The notes: generated by a model not told the origin, from the sequence alone. A stretch of 64,000 nucleotides of DNA from Sphingomicrobium clamense (GCF_019264355.1 NZ_JAHVAH010000001.1:1224001-1288000); one strand, 5' to 3'; counted from the first letter of the stretch, positions 19,014-28,778 are shown. Program-made: numbers and translations.

Positions 19014-21235
19014 ATCCTGCGCTCGACCGCCTGCGCCAGCGCGGCATAAAGCTTGCCCATATCGCTCGACATCAACGTCACCGCGATCATGTCCCCGTCG
19101 CGCGTGGCGAGCAGGCGACGCAGCATCGCTTCGAAGTCGTGAATGTAGCGATTGGCACCGTCACGGAATTCGGGGTCGTTCTCCCAATGCTGTCCGATCG
19201 CCTTCGCGTCGGCATTGGAGATGAGCTTGACGGCCCGGCGCGTGAAGACACCGCGTTCGCCCTTGAGATAGGCGTTCCAGCTCTTCTCATCGACGTCCTC
19301 GGCGAGGATCTTGCCGACGTCGATCGCGGCGCTGTTCATCGATTCCATCAGGACCGCGACACGACGAGCAAACTCTTCGCTGGCGTCCTCCTTGGCCTCG
19401 ATCTCGGTCATATGCTCCTCGAGCGCTGCCGCGGTCTGGCCGATCGAGATCATCTGCGCCGACAGGCGGTCGCTCGCCGCGCGCGCAGCCTCGATGGCGC
19501 GCGCGGCCTGCGCGTCGACATTGGCGAGTTGCTGCGAAATCTGGGCCTCGAACGCCTGCTGCAGCGCCTGGCTCGTGGCGTCACCCAGCTGGTTGGCGCT
19601 CTCGGGAATGGCCTGCGCGATTGCCTCGCGGGCACGCTCGCCCGCCTTGCTCGCCGCTTCGCGCACGCGCACCAGCGCGTCGACGAGGGCAGGGCCGGTC
19701 TCGCCGGTCAACGCGTCGGCATCCTTCCGGGTGGCTGCGACAAGCTCGCGCAGTTCGGTCAGGCGCGCCTCGCTGCCCCCGACATTCTCGTCGAGATCGG
19801 CAAGCGCCGCGCGCGCCTTCTCGATTGTCGCTGCACTGGCTTCGATCCGCTGGGCCGCCATTTCGGTCGCGTCCTTCATAGCGTCGGCCATCGGACCTGC
19901 CGCCTGGCTGGCGGCGAGCAGGCGCCCGGCACCCGTTTCTGCCTCGTGGAGCGAGGCGACTAGGCGATCCTGGATCTGGCTGGCAAGCGCATCGACCTGC
20001 GATTTCACAGTCTGCGTACGCTGCGACAGCCCGTCGAGCGCATCGGTCTGGGCGACATGATCGCCCGCAATCTCGTTCAAACGCTCGCGCACGCCGGCGA
20101 GCGCCTGGCTGATGGCTTCGGCTCGCTGGTCGCCTTCCTCGGCAAAGCGCGCATAGCTCGCGTCGAGCGCGGCAAGTCCGCTTTCAAGGTCGGCCAGCAT
20201 CTGCCGACCCGACGCATCCTGCGCGGTGATCCGCTCGGACAGCGCTGCAAGTGCGGCGTCGCTATTGCCGATGCTCTTCGTCAAGCGGTCGGCGGCGTCT
20301 GCACCCGTACGCTCGATTCCAGCCTGCGCCTGGCTGACGAGCGCGGCGACGGCGGCAGCCTGCGTGTCGATGCCGCTCCGGATTTCCTCGAGCGCGTCGG
20401 CACTGGTCGTCATCAGCGTCTCGACACTGCCGCCGGCATCCTGGAGCGCACCCAGCCGCCCTTCGAGCGAATGGGCGGCGGTCCGAACTTTCTCTTCGGC
20501 CTCGACGCTAGCCGCGCCGATCGCCTCGATGGTCGCCTGCATGGCCTCAAGCCGCGAGTCGGTCGCAACGCCGGTTTGCTCGAGCCGCTCGGCAAGCGCG
20601 TTTGCGCGGGTCTCGGCCTGCGGCATGCCTTCGAGGATGGCATCCATGTCGCTGCGCGCACGGGTGGTGGCCGTATCGAGCTTCTCGCCCTGCGCGGCGA
20701 GGGTCCGGGCATCGCTCGCCATGCTGGCCGTGACCGTGGCGAGCTTTTCGGCGCGTTCGGTCGAGCTGCGGTCAACCTCGCTCATCATCTGCGTGAGTTC
20801 CGCCTTGCCGTCGGCGATCGCCTGGGTCAGCGCGAGCAATTGCACTTCGAGTGCGCGCGCCTCGCCCTTCATGGAAACGACCGAGCGAGTGAACGCTTCG
20901 CTCTCACGGCGCCGGGTCCGGCCGAACATGATCCAGACGAGTGCGAGCAGCGCCAGCGGCCCGCTCGCGATCGCGACCCACTGCGCGATCGACGTCGGCG
21001 AAAATTCGCCCGACGAGCCGGCGAGCCATGCCGTGAAGCCGACCCATGCAAGCCCAAGTACGCCGAGTGTCACCGAGAGCAACTGGCGCGCGCCCGGTTC
21101 CGCGGGCGTCTCTTCCTGCACGGTTTCGCGCCACGCGGCGGCGTCGAAAGCTTCGGGCAATTGCTCTTCTTCGGAGAGGAGCAGTTCCTCGTCGAGGTGA
21201 GGGGAGTCGGTTTCGCGGATCGGATGGGCACTCAT
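19010..21235 (-). CDS. large membrane-anchored coiled-coil protein, unknown function
   Basis: 741 residues from ATG at 21235 (a TTG at 21253 is an alternative). An acidic cytoplasmic N-terminus (DEELLLSEEEQLPE) is followed by two hydrophobic helices at about residues 50-100. After these come some 500 residues dominated by Ala, Glu, Gln and Ser with heptad-like spacing, a long parallel coiled coil resembling a methyl-accepting or apolipoprotein-type rod. The C-terminal ~120 residues (VAVLMESMNSAAIDVGKILAEDVDEKSWNAYLKG region onward) are less repetitive, probably folded and the most family-specific part. No enzyme motif is seen. It could be a cell-envelope or division scaffold. It is divergent from the gene at 21333. 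Confidence 0.85.
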   Translation of the reverse strand: MSAHPIRETDSPHLDEELLLSEEEQLPEAFDAAAWRETVQEETPAEPGARQLLSVTLGVLGLAWVGFTAWLAGSSGEFSPTSIAQWVAIASGPLALLALVWIMFGRTRRRESEAFTRSVVSMKGEARALEVQLLALTQAIADGKAELTQMMSEVDRSSTERAEKLATVTASMASDARTLAAQGEKLDTATTRARSDMDAILEGMPQAETRANALAERLEQTGVATDSRLEAMQATIEAIGAASVEAEEKVRTAAHSLEGRLGALQDAGGSVETLMTTSADALEEIRSGIDTQAAAVAALVSQAQAGIERTGADAADRLTKSIGNSDAALAALSERITAQDASGRQMLADLESGLAALDASYARFAEEGDQRAEAISQALAGVRERLNEIAGDHVAQTDALDGLSQRTQTVKSQVDALASQIQDRLVASLHEAETGAGRLLAASQAAGPMADAMKDATEMAAQRIEASAATIEKARAALADLDENVGGSEARLTELRELVAATRKDADALTGETGPALVDALVRVREAASKAGERAREAIAQAIPESANQLGDATSQALQQAFEAQISQQLANVDAQAARAIEAARAASDRLSAQMISIGQTAAALEEHMTEIEAKEDASEEFARRVAVLMESMNSAAIDVGKILAEDVDEKSWNAYLKGERGVFTRRAVKLISNADAKAIGQHWENDPEFRDGANRYIHDFEAMLRRLLATRDGDMIAVTLMSSDMGKLYAALAQAVERRI

Positions 21236-21332
21236 AATCAGGGAGTTTACCAACTTATCGCTTGAGGCAAAGTCTTTTCCCCGCGCGCAAGACGGTCCAT
21301 GGTCGCCGCCAGAGTTTCAAGGGAGGGAGTGC

Positions 21333-22505
21333 ATGGCGCTCGCGGCGCTGGTCGGTGCTTACGAGACGAGTTCGGATGGCGGGCTGCGGGCGCTGGTGCC
21401 GCTCGCAGGCCGCCCGCTGGCCGATTTTCAGGTGCGGTCGCTGGTTGCGGTGGGGGCAGCACCGATCGTGCTGTTGGGCGACGATCCACCGGAAGACCTC
21501 GTGCGCCTGACCGACCAGTTGCGGAGTGAGGGCCTGCCGGTCGTCCTCGCGACTAATGCCAGCGAAGCCGCCGCGCGCTTCGAATCGGGCCATGCGTTGC
21601 TGCTGGTCGCGGACGGCATTGCACCCGACCTCGCCGATCTGCACCGGCTTGCCGAGGCGAGCGCGCCAATGATCCTGACCGTGCCCGACGACGAGGCGCA
21701 TGAGGAATATGAGCGGATCGACCTCGAGAGCCGCTGGTCCGGCCTCGCGCGGCTAACCGGCGAGGATGTCGGCGCGACCGCGGCGATGCTTGGCGATTGG
21801 GACCTTCCATCCACGCTCTTGCGACGCGCGGTCCAGGCGGGTGCGCAACAACGGCCGGTCGGGGAAAACGAGCCGGTACTGGTCGATGGCGCGGCGGACG
21901 CGACGCGGTTCTCGGACGGACTGCTGGCCGCCTCGCGCAAGGCGCGGGTCGACTGGGTCGCGCGCTGGGTCACGACCACGATCGAGGAGTGGCTGACGGT
22001 CAAATTGTCGGGCATGCGCGCAAGGCCGGCGCTGGTGGCGATGCTGACGCCGGCGTTGCTTGCTGCAGCGACCGCTGCATTCGTGATGGGGCAGGGGGTG
22101 CTGGCAGTGCTGTTCATGCTGCTGTCGATCCCCTTCGATCTCGTGGGACGACGGATTGCGAGCCTTCGCCTGAACCCGATCCTTCCCGGAAAGGCGGGAG
22201 AAGTCGCGACATGGCCGCTCTTCCTCGCGTCGCTCGCCGCCTTGTCGCTCTTCGTCGCGGGCCGCGAAGAAGGCTATTGGCCTTTCGCAGTCGGTGTCGG
22301 GCTGGTCGCCATCGCGCATTTCGGCAAGGTCATCCGCAGCCTTCGCGGCGTGGTGACCGGCGATGTGTTCGCCTTCCGCCGACGGCCTGCTTGCCTGCTG
22401 CTCGTGCCGTTCGCGCTGGGAGGCTGGTGGACGGCGGGGCTCCTGACGCTGGGCGGCTATGCGCTGCTATCGGCACTCTGGCTGGCGCATGGCCGGGAAA
22501 GTTGA
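21333..22505 (+). CDS. two-domain membrane protein, degenerate nucleotidyltransferase / CDP-alcohol transferase-like
   Basis: 390 residues behind a strong GGGAGGGAG ribosome site. Residues 1-180 resemble the nucleotide-sugar transferase fold (LRALVPLAGRPLADFQVRSL, then IVLLGDDP) but lack the usual glycine-rich G-G-x-G-x-R-L start. Residues about 200-390 are membrane-spanning and align by eye with CDP-alcohol phosphatidyltransferases. The expected DG-x2-AR-x8-G-x3-D-x3-D signature is reduced to FDLVGRRIASLRLN with no second Asp pair. The arrangement recalls bifunctional inositol-phosphate cytidylyltransferase/phosphotransferase proteins with both active sites lost. Function is unknown; the pseudoenzyme idea is inference. 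Confidence 0.75.
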   Translation: MALAALVGAYETSSDGGLRALVPLAGRPLADFQVRSLVAVGAAPIVLLGDDPPEDLVRLTDQLRSEGLPVVLATNASEAAARFESGHALLLVADGIAPDLADLHRLAEASAPMILTVPDDEAHEEYERIDLESRWSGLARLTGEDVGATAAMLGDWDLPSTLLRRAVQAGAQQRPVGENEPVLVDGAADATRFSDGLLAASRKARVDWVARWVTTTIEEWLTVKLSGMRARPALVAMLTPALLAAATAAFVMGQGVLAVLFMLLSIPFDLVGRRIASLRLNPILPGKAGEVATWPLFLASLAALSLFVAGREEGYWPFAVGVGLVAIAHFGKVIRSLRGVVTGDVFAFRRRPACLLLVPFALGGWWTAGLLTLGGYALLSALWLAHGRES

Positions 22506-22573
22506 CGCGTCGTTAACCATTTTTCGGCACAAGAATGAGCCATGATGACGATGACTGTCACCGAGGGGCGCGC

Positions 22574-23857
22574 ATGAGCCCGCAAATGCCCGTGAGTGCA
22601 CGGCTTAATGCGGAGCTGTGCCTGGTTGAGGCGGATGCCGCGGTGCAGGCGCTGCAGCTTGCGGCCGGTGCAGATCCCAACGGGCCCATTGCCCCGCCGC
22701 AAATGGCGGCGATCGCGCGTCTCGCCCGCGAACTGGGCGAGCCCGTCTCGCGACTGGCGCATGTCGCCACGCCGAGCGGTGACGCACAATTGTGGGTGAG
22801 CATCGTGCCCGAAGGCGACGGATTCAAGCTGGATGTCGAGCAATGGCGGGAAATGGTGTCGACCGGCCCCCGTTTCGAAGCTGTAGAGCTGCCAGAAGAA
22901 GCCGAAGATTTCGACGGGATCCTGATCGACGAACGTTTTCGCATCGTTTCGGTCCACGGGTCTGCGGTGCCGTGGTTCGAAAAGCATGTCGGACAAAGTC
23001 TCGTCCTCGTCGTCCAATTTTCCGAAGATTCGGGCGGAATACCAGCCGTCGAAGCGATGTCGGCCCGCGAAGCCTATAATGGGCTGCCGGGACGGCTTCG
23101 CGCCGACAAACGCCCGCTGACCCTTTCGGGCGAGCCGCAACATGATGGCGATCGCTTCACGGGCTATCGGATCGAGGTGTCAGTCGAGGAGGAAAAGACT
23201 TCCGAACCCGCGCCTTCCGACGCTGGCGGGCTCGACGCCACGCTGCGATCACCGCTCGACCGCATTATCAAGGCCGCCGACCAGATCGTCGACCGGTCCG
23301 ACGGGCCGATCCGATCCGACTATGCCGATTATGCCGGCGATATCGCGACCGCGGGGCGCCACCTCCTTTCGGTGATCCGCTCGATGAGCGAACAGGTCGG
23401 CGTCGAGCGCGAGAAGGTCAAGTTGTCGGTTGTCGCGCGCGAGGCGGCGGGGCTGGTCGCTGCAAAGGCGCAGGACAAGCGGATCGATATCGAAATCGAG
23501 GATGACGTCAGCGTCGTGGCGATCGCCGAACGACGCGCGACGGTCCAGATCCTCGTCAACATTCTTGGCAATGCGATCCGTCATTCGCCCGACGGCGGCA
23601 CGGTGGCCATCGTGTTCGACCAGGACGATCGGCACGCCATGGTGACGATTGCGGACCAGGGGCCCGGTATTGCTCGCGCCGACCAGAAAAAGATTTTCGA
23701 AAAGTTCGAACGGCTCGATGCCGAAGAGGGAACGGGGGCCGGGCTCGGACTCGCCATTTCGCGGCGCCTCGCCAAGTCGATGGACGGAGACATCGAGCTG
23801 GAGAGTGCTTCGGGAGAAGGCGCGCGCTTCACGCTCTGCCTGCCGGCCGCCAAATAG
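22574..23857 (+). CDS. histidine kinase-like protein lacking the phosphoacceptor histidine
   Basis: 427 residues from ATG 22574 (GAGGGG five bases upstream; the ATG at 22535 is rejected). There is no membrane segment. The N-terminal half (1-200) is a PAS-like region (FDGILIDERFRIVSVHGSA). The dimerisation helix reads LDATLRSPLDRII where H-boxes read S-H-E-L-R-T-P-L, so Ala222 replaces His. The ATPase domain is intact: LGNAIRHSPDG (N-box), DQGPGI (G1), FEKFERLD (F) and GTGAGLGLAI (G2). It may act as an ATP-binding partner or scaffold for another kinase. It ends facing gltA with a terminator between. Confidence 0.85.
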   Translation: MSPQMPVSARLNAELCLVEADAAVQALQLAAGADPNGPIAPPQMAAIARLARELGEPVSRLAHVATPSGDAQLWVSIVPEGDGFKLDVEQWREMVSTGPRFEAVELPEEAEDFDGILIDERFRIVSVHGSAVPWFEKHVGQSLVLVVQFSEDSGGIPAVEAMSAREAYNGLPGRLRADKRPLTLSGEPQHDGDRFTGYRIEVSVEEEKTSEPAPSDAGGLDATLRSPLDRIIKAADQIVDRSDGPIRSDYADYAGDIATAGRHLLSVIRSMSEQVGVEREKVKLSVVAREAAGLVAAKAQDKRIDIEIEDDVSVVAIAERRATVQILVNILGNAIRHSPDGGTVAIVFDQDDRHAMVTIADQGPGIARADQKKIFEKFERLDAEEGTGAGLGLAISRRLAKSMDGDIELESASGEGARFTLCLPAAK

Positions 23858-23886
23858 AAAAGGCCCGGCGTTTCCACCGGGCCTCC
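23854..23886 (-). terminator. intrinsic terminator of gltA
   Basis: The arms GGCCCGG (23862-23868) and CCGGGCC (23877-23883) form a perfect 7-bp stem with an 8-nt loop. Read on the minus strand, the stem is followed by TTTTCTATTT, the U-tract after gltA. The stem would also form in the plus-strand message of the kinase-like gene, but without a U-run. Confidence 0.8.
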
Positions 23887-23905
23887 TCAGCAATCGTAGA
23901 TAGTC

Positions 23906-25192
23906 TTAGCGCTCGCTGACCGGCACGAAGTCGCGATGCGTCGCGCCGACGTAAAGTTGGCGCGGGCGACCGATCTTCTGCTCGGGGTCAGAGATCATTT
24001 CGTTCCACTGCGCGACCCAACCGGTCGTGCGGGCGAGCGCGAAGAGCGCGGTGAACATCTCCGTCGGGAAGCCGATCGCATTGAGGATGATGCCCGAATA
24101 GAAGTCGACATTCGGGTAAAGCTTCTTCTCGATGAAATAGTCGTCGTTCAATGCGATATGCTCGAGCTCGCGCGCGACATCGAGCACCGGATCGGAGATG
24201 TTCAGTTCCTTGAGCACTTCCTCGGCCGTGGTCTGCATGACCTTCGCGCGCGGGTCGTAGTTCTTGTACACGCGGTGCCCGAAGCCCATCAGGCGGAACG
24301 GGTCGTTCTTGTCCTTAGCGCGGTCGACATATTTCTTGACGTTCTTGCTGTCGCCAATCTCGCGTAGCATGTTGAGCGCGGCTTCGTTGGCGCCGCCATG
24401 CGCCGGACCCCACAGGCAGGCGATGCCTGCCGCGATGCACGCGAACGGGTTGGCACCCGACGAACCGGCGAGGCGCACGGTCGAGGTCGAGGCGTTCTGT
24501 TCGTGATCGGCATGGAGGATGAAAATGCGGCGCATCGCATTTTCGATGACCGGGTTCACTTCGTAATTTTCTGCCGGGACCGAGAAGGTCATGTGCAGGA
24601 AGTTGCCGGTGTAGCTGAGGTCGTTGCGGGGATAGACGAAGGGCTGGCCGACCGAATATTTGTAGGCCATCGCCGCGATCGTCGGCATTTTCGCGATCAG
24701 TCGGTGCGAGGCGATCAGGCGCTGGCGCGGATCGGTAATGTCGGTGCTGTCATGATAGAAGGCCGACAGCGCGCCGACGACGCCGCACATCACGCTCATC
24801 GGGTGCGCGTCGCGGCGGAAGCCGCGGAAGAATTGCGCCAGCTGCTCGTGAACCATCGTGTGATAGGTGATCGAGTTGACGAACTCGTCCAGCTCGCTCT
24901 GATTGGGCAGGTCGCCGTGAAGCAGCAGGTAGGCGACCTCGAGGAAGCGTGCTTTCTCCGCCAGCTGGTCGATCGGATAGCCGCGATGCAGCAGCACGCC
25001 TTCGCCGCCATCGATATAGGTGATCGCACTCTGGCAGCTGGCCGTCGAGGTGAATCCGGGGTCGTAGGTGAATTTGCCGGTGGTACCGTAAAGCTTGCGG
25101 ATATCGATCACGTCGGGGCCGACCGAGCCGGGCAGGACGGGATACTCGCTAGTGCCGCTTTCAAGGTCGAGCTTGGCGGTCTTGTCGGTCAT
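23906..25192 (-). CDS. gltA: citrate synthase (type II)
   Basis: 428 residues. It condenses acetyl-CoA and oxaloacetate to citrate, entering the TCA cycle. The catalytic residues are visible as H265 ([10 protein letters not shown]), H306 ([14 protein letters not shown]) and D363 ([10 protein letters not shown]), each one residue beyond the enterobacterial numbering. The N-terminal small beta domain typical of type II hexameric NADH-sensitive enzymes is present (residues 1-50). A GGAGTG ribosome site precedes the ATG. It lies 30 bp after gltX and is probably co-transcribed with it. Confidence 0.97.
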   Translation of the reverse strand: MTDKTAKLDLESGTSEYPVLPGSVGPDVIDIRKLYGTTGKFTYDPGFTSTASCQSAITYIDGGEGVLLHRGYPIDQLAEKARFLEVAYLLLHGDLPNQSELDEFVNSITYHTMVHEQLAQFFRGFRRDAHPMSVMCGVVGALSAFYHDSTDITDPRQRLIASHRLIAKMPTIAAMAYKYSVGQPFVYPRNDLSYTGNFLHMTFSVPAENYEVNPVIENAMRRIFILHADHEQNASTSTVRLAGSSGANPFACIAAGIACLWGPAHGGANEAALNMLREIGDSKNVKKYVDRAKDKNDPFRLMGFGHRVYKNYDPRAKVMQTTAEEVLKELNISDPVLDVARELEHIALNDDYFIEKKLYPNVDFYSGIILNAIGFPTEMFTALFALARTTGWVAQWNEMISDPEQKIGRPRQLYVGATHRDFVPVSER

Positions 25193-25222
25193 TCAGTTCA
25201 CTCCAGCAATATTCTGTTCGGC

Positions 25223-26638
25223 TCAGTTGCTCGCCTGGTCGGCGATGCGGGCGAGGGCTTCGTCGCGTCCGAGCAGGACGAGGACGTCGAAGATGCCCGG
25301 CGATGTGTTGCTGCCCGTGAGCGCCGCGCGCAGCGGCTGGGCGAGCTTCCCTAGCTTCAAATCATGGCTCTCCGCAACCGTCCGGATGATGTTTTCGACG
25401 GTTTCGATGTCCCAACGCGGGGCGTCGGACAAGGCTGCATGCGCATGCGCGAGGTTGGCGCGGGCATCCGCATCGAGCATGCCGGCCGCCTTTTCGGTCA
25501 TCTCGAGCGGCCGCGACTTGAACAGGAAGGTGGCGCCTTCGGCCAGTTCGTCGAGGTCGCGGGCGCGCGCCTTGATCTCGGGCATCGCGCGGATCAGCAG
25601 GTCGCGGTCGGCGCCCTCGAAGCCCATTGCGGCGAGGCGCGGGAGGACGAGATCGGCGAGGCGCCCGTCATCGGCCTCGCGGATATAGTGGGCGTTGAGG
25701 TTGAGCAGCTTCTTCGTGTCGAAGCGCGAGGGGCTCTTGCCAATGCCTGAAAGATCGAACCATTCGATGGCCTGCTCGCGGCTGATGATCTCGTCATCGC
25801 CATGACCCCAGCCCAAGCGCAGCAAATAGTTGAAGACCGCTTCGGGAAGCAGGCCGAGCTCGTCGCGATAGGCATCGACCCCCATCGCGCCGTGACGCTT
25901 CGACAGCTTGGCACCGTCCGGCCCATGGATTAACGGGACGTGCGCATAGGTCGGTTCTTCCCAACCCATGGCACGAATAAGCGGCAATTGCCTGAAAGCA
26001 TTGTTCAAATGGTCATCGCCGCGCATGATGTGCGTAACCCCCATGTCGTGATCGTCGACGACAACCGCGAGCATGTAGGTGGGTGTTCCGTCCGAGCGCA
26101 GCAGGATGAAATCGTCGATTTCCTCGTTCTTGACCGCGATGCGGCCCTGCACTTCGTCCTCGATGACGGTTTCGCCCTCGTTGGGCGTTTTCAGGCGCAC
26201 GACGAAGGGCTGGCCATCTTGCTCGGGGCCGGGCGCACAATCGCGCCATTCCGAATTGATGCGGAACGGGCGTTTTTCCGCCTGCGCCTTCTCACGGAGC
26301 GCCTGCAACTCCTCCTGCGTGAGGTAGCATTTGTAGGCCGCGCCCTTGTCGAGCAGCTGCTGCGCAACCTCGGCATGGCGCTCCGATCGCTGCGACTGGA
26401 AAACGGGGTCTTCGTCGCCCAGGAGACCGAGCCAGTCGAGCCCGTCGTGGATCGCCGCGATCGCCTCGGGGGTCGAACGCTTCTTGTCGGTATCCTCGAT
26501 GCGGACGAGATATTTGCCGCCCCTCGCGCGGGCGTAGAGATAATTGAACAAGGCGGTGCGGGCGCCGCCGATATGCAAGTAGCCGGTGGGCGAGGGGGCG
26601 AACCGGGTGACGACAGGTTTGTCGGTGCTTGCGCTCAC
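25223..26638 (-). CDS. gltX: glutamyl-tRNA synthetase
   Basis: 471 residues starting at a GTG with an AGAGGA site 8 bases before. It is a class I synthetase that charges tRNA-Glu. The HIGH-type motif is in PSPTGYLHIGGART, and the KMSKS-type motif is KLSKRHG, with the C-terminal anticodon-binding helices following. The insertion between the halves of the Rossmann fold (ERHAEVAQQLLDKGAAYKCY) is normal. It is divergent from comEC across only 25 bp. Confidence 0.96.
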   Translation of the reverse strand: MSASTDKPVVTRFAPSPTGYLHIGGARTALFNYLYARARGGKYLVRIEDTDKKRSTPEAIAAIHDGLDWLGLLGDEDPVFQSQRSERHAEVAQQLLDKGAAYKCYLTQEELQALREKAQAEKRPFRINSEWRDCAPGPEQDGQPFVVRLKTPNEGETVIEDEVQGRIAVKNEEIDDFILLRSDGTPTYMLAVVVDDHDMGVTHIMRGDDHLNNAFRQLPLIRAMGWEEPTYAHVPLIHGPDGAKLSKRHGAMGVDAYRDELGLLPEAVFNYLLRLGWGHGDDEIISREQAIEWFDLSGIGKSPSRFDTKKLLNLNAHYIREADDGRLADLVLPRLAAMGFEGADRDLLIRAMPEIKARARDLDELAEGATFLFKSRPLEMTEKAAGMLDADARANLAHAHAALSDAPRWDIETVENIIRTVAESHDLKLGKLAQPLRAALTGSNTSPGIFDVLVLLGRDEALARIADQASN

Positions 26639-26663
26639 GCGCTGATCCTCTCAAACAGGGGGT

Positions 26664-28775
26664 ATGGACTTTGGTGGCGCCCCTAACACGGACGCTGCCG
26701 CGTCGCTACCGGGAAGTCAGCCTTCCCGGCTGCGCCTGCTCGGGCGGCAGATCGACGACTTTATCGAGGCCGAGCGGGCCCAGCTGCCGCTGTGGGCCGT
26801 CGTCGCCTTCGCGGCGGGCATCGGCTGCTGGTTCTGGCTTCCCCGATCCGATCAATGGATGGCCGTCATCGGCATGGCCGGGGCCGTCGCGGCGGTCGGC
26901 GTGGCCTCGGAGGGGCGACGGCGACAGGTGCTCGTATGGGGCGGTCTGCTGTTTGCGCTGGGGACGGGCTGGATTTGGCTCAGGAGCGAGAGTGTCGCCG
27001 CGCCGGTCATCGAGCGAGTCATGGTCGAAACGTTCGAGGGCGAAGTCGAACGTGTCGAGCCGCTGGTCGCGAAGGGCAGGGTGCGGCTGACGCTGGCGCC
27101 TTCGGACGCTGTCTTGCCGCCGCGATTGCGCGTGAGCCTGCGCGAGGCTCAGATGGTCGAGGGGATCGGCGAAGGCGCGGTCGTCAGGATACGCGCGCGG
27201 CTGATGCCACCCCCCGGTCCGGCGCTACCGGGCGCCTACGATTTTTCGCGCAAGGCGTGGTTTGCCGGAATTGGCGGAGTAGGCACTGCACTCGGCGATG
27301 TCGCCGTCGTCCGGTCGTCACCCGGCGGTTCGCTCGACAAGGTCAGGGCCGCACTGGGCGCCCATGTCCGCGAACGATTGCCGGGCGAAGGCGACGGAAC
27401 CGCGACTGCGCTCGTGACGGGTGACAAGAATGCGGTCGCGGCTGAGCGCGCCGACCAGATGCGACGGTCGGGCCTTGCGCACCTGCTCGCCGTGTCGGGC
27501 CTGCACATCGCGGCGGTGGTCGGGGCAGCGATGCTGATCTCGTTGCGGCTGCTTGCGCTCTCGGAGCGGCTCGCGCTGCGCACCAATCTCGTGATCGTGT
27601 CGGCGGGGGTCGGGGCGCTTGCGGGCATTGGCTATACGCTCCTGACCGGCATGCAGGTGCCGACGGTTCGGGCGTGCATTGCGGCTTTGCTCGTCCTTGG
27701 CGGGCTCGCGATCGGGCGCGAGGCGCTGAGTTTGAGGCTGGTGGCGGTCGGCGCGCTGATCATCCTGCTAGTGCGACCCGAATCGCTGGTCGGTGCGAGC
27801 TTCCAGTTGAGCTTCGCGGCGGTGACGTCGATCATCGCGCTCCACGCCCATCCGCGCGTGCGCCAGTTGATCGGGCCGCGTGAGGAGGGGACGGTGTCGC
27901 GCTTCGGTCGCGGCCTGCTTGCGCTCGCGATCACCGGCCTGATCGTCGAGGTCACGCTGATGCCGCTCGCGCTCTACCATTTCCACAAGGCCGGGCTGTA
28001 CGGGGTCATCGCAAACCTGGTCGCGATTCCGCTGACGACCTTCGTGATCATGCCAATGCTGGCGCTCGCTTTACTATTCGACCTGGTCGGGCTGGGCGCG
28101 CCTTTCTGGTGGGTGGCAGGCATATCGCTCGACCTGTTGATGTGGGTCGCCGAGACCGCGTCGGGAGCCAAGGGTGCGGTGGCGATGGTGCCGACCATGC
28201 CGACATGGGCATTCGCCGCCTGCATCCTGGGCGGGCTGTGGGTGTTCCTCTGGCGACATCGGGTGCGCTGGCTGGGGATCTTCCCGATCGTGATCGGGCT
28301 GCTGACCGCCGCCGTCCAGAGCGCGCCGGACCTCCTGATCACCGAAGACGGCCGCCATCTTGCCGTGGTCGAGGACGGACAACCCGTCATGCTGCGTAGC
28401 CGCAGCGGCGACTTCATCCGCGACATGCTGTCCGAGGCATCGGGTTATGATGGCAATCCCACCGCGCTGGACGACAGCCGTTTCGCCCGCTCCAATGGCG
28501 ACGCCTGTGTGGCCCGGATCGAGCGGGAAGGCGACCAGCTCGACCTGCTCGCGATCCGGAGCCGCGATTTCATCCTGTGGAGCGAATTGGTCGCTGCCTG
28601 CGAAGCTGCCGACATCGTCGTGGCAGACCGGCGCCTGCCCGAGGCCTGCACGCCGCGGTGGCTCAAACTCGATCGCGCCGCGCTCGAAGAGACGGGCGGG
28701 ATCGCAATTTCGCTTGGGCACAAGCGGCAAGTCGACACGGTCCATGCAGTCCGCACCGACCATCCCTGGCGCTAG
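26664..28775 (+). CDS. comEC: ComEC/Rec2-family DNA-uptake membrane protein
   Basis: 703 residues. An N-terminal DUF4131-type region (TM helices at about 42-100, then a small OB-like part) is followed by the competence domain with many helices and the hallmark LLAVSGLHIAAVVG near residue 275. ComEC forms the inner-membrane channel for single-stranded DNA entering during transformation. The C-terminal ~160 residues lack the H-x-H-x-D-H metallo-beta-lactamase motif found in many ComEC proteins and instead form a small soluble domain, as in other alphaproteobacterial members. The ATG follows GGGGGT. Its stop is 3 bp from the convergent lipoprotein gene. Confidence 0.9.
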   Translation: MDFGGAPNTDAAASLPGSQPSRLRLLGRQIDDFIEAERAQLPLWAVVAFAAGIGCWFWLPRSDQWMAVIGMAGAVAAVGVASEGRRRQVLVWGGLLFALGTGWIWLRSESVAAPVIERVMVETFEGEVERVEPLVAKGRVRLTLAPSDAVLPPRLRVSLREAQMVEGIGEGAVVRIRARLMPPPGPALPGAYDFSRKAWFAGIGGVGTALGDVAVVRSSPGGSLDKVRAALGAHVRERLPGEGDGTATALVTGDKNAVAAERADQMRRSGLAHLLAVSGLHIAAVVGAAMLISLRLLALSERLALRTNLVIVSAGVGALAGIGYTLLTGMQVPTVRACIAALLVLGGLAIGREALSLRLVAVGALIILLVRPESLVGASFQLSFAAVTSIIALHAHPRVRQLIGPREEGTVSRFGRGLLALAITGLIVEVTLMPLALYHFHKAGLYGVIANLVAIPLTTFVIMPMLALALLFDLVGLGAPFWWVAGISLDLLMWVAETASGAKGAVAMVPTMPTWAFAACILGGLWVFLWRHRVRWLGIFPIVIGLLTAAVQSAPDLLITEDGRHLAVVEDGQPVMLRSRSGDFIRDMLSEASGYDGNPTALDDSRFARSNGDACVARIEREGDQLDLLAIRSRDFILWSELVAACEAADIVVADRRLPEACTPRWLKLDRAALEETGGIAISLGHKRQVDTVHAVRTDHPWR

Positions 28776-28778
28776 GCG

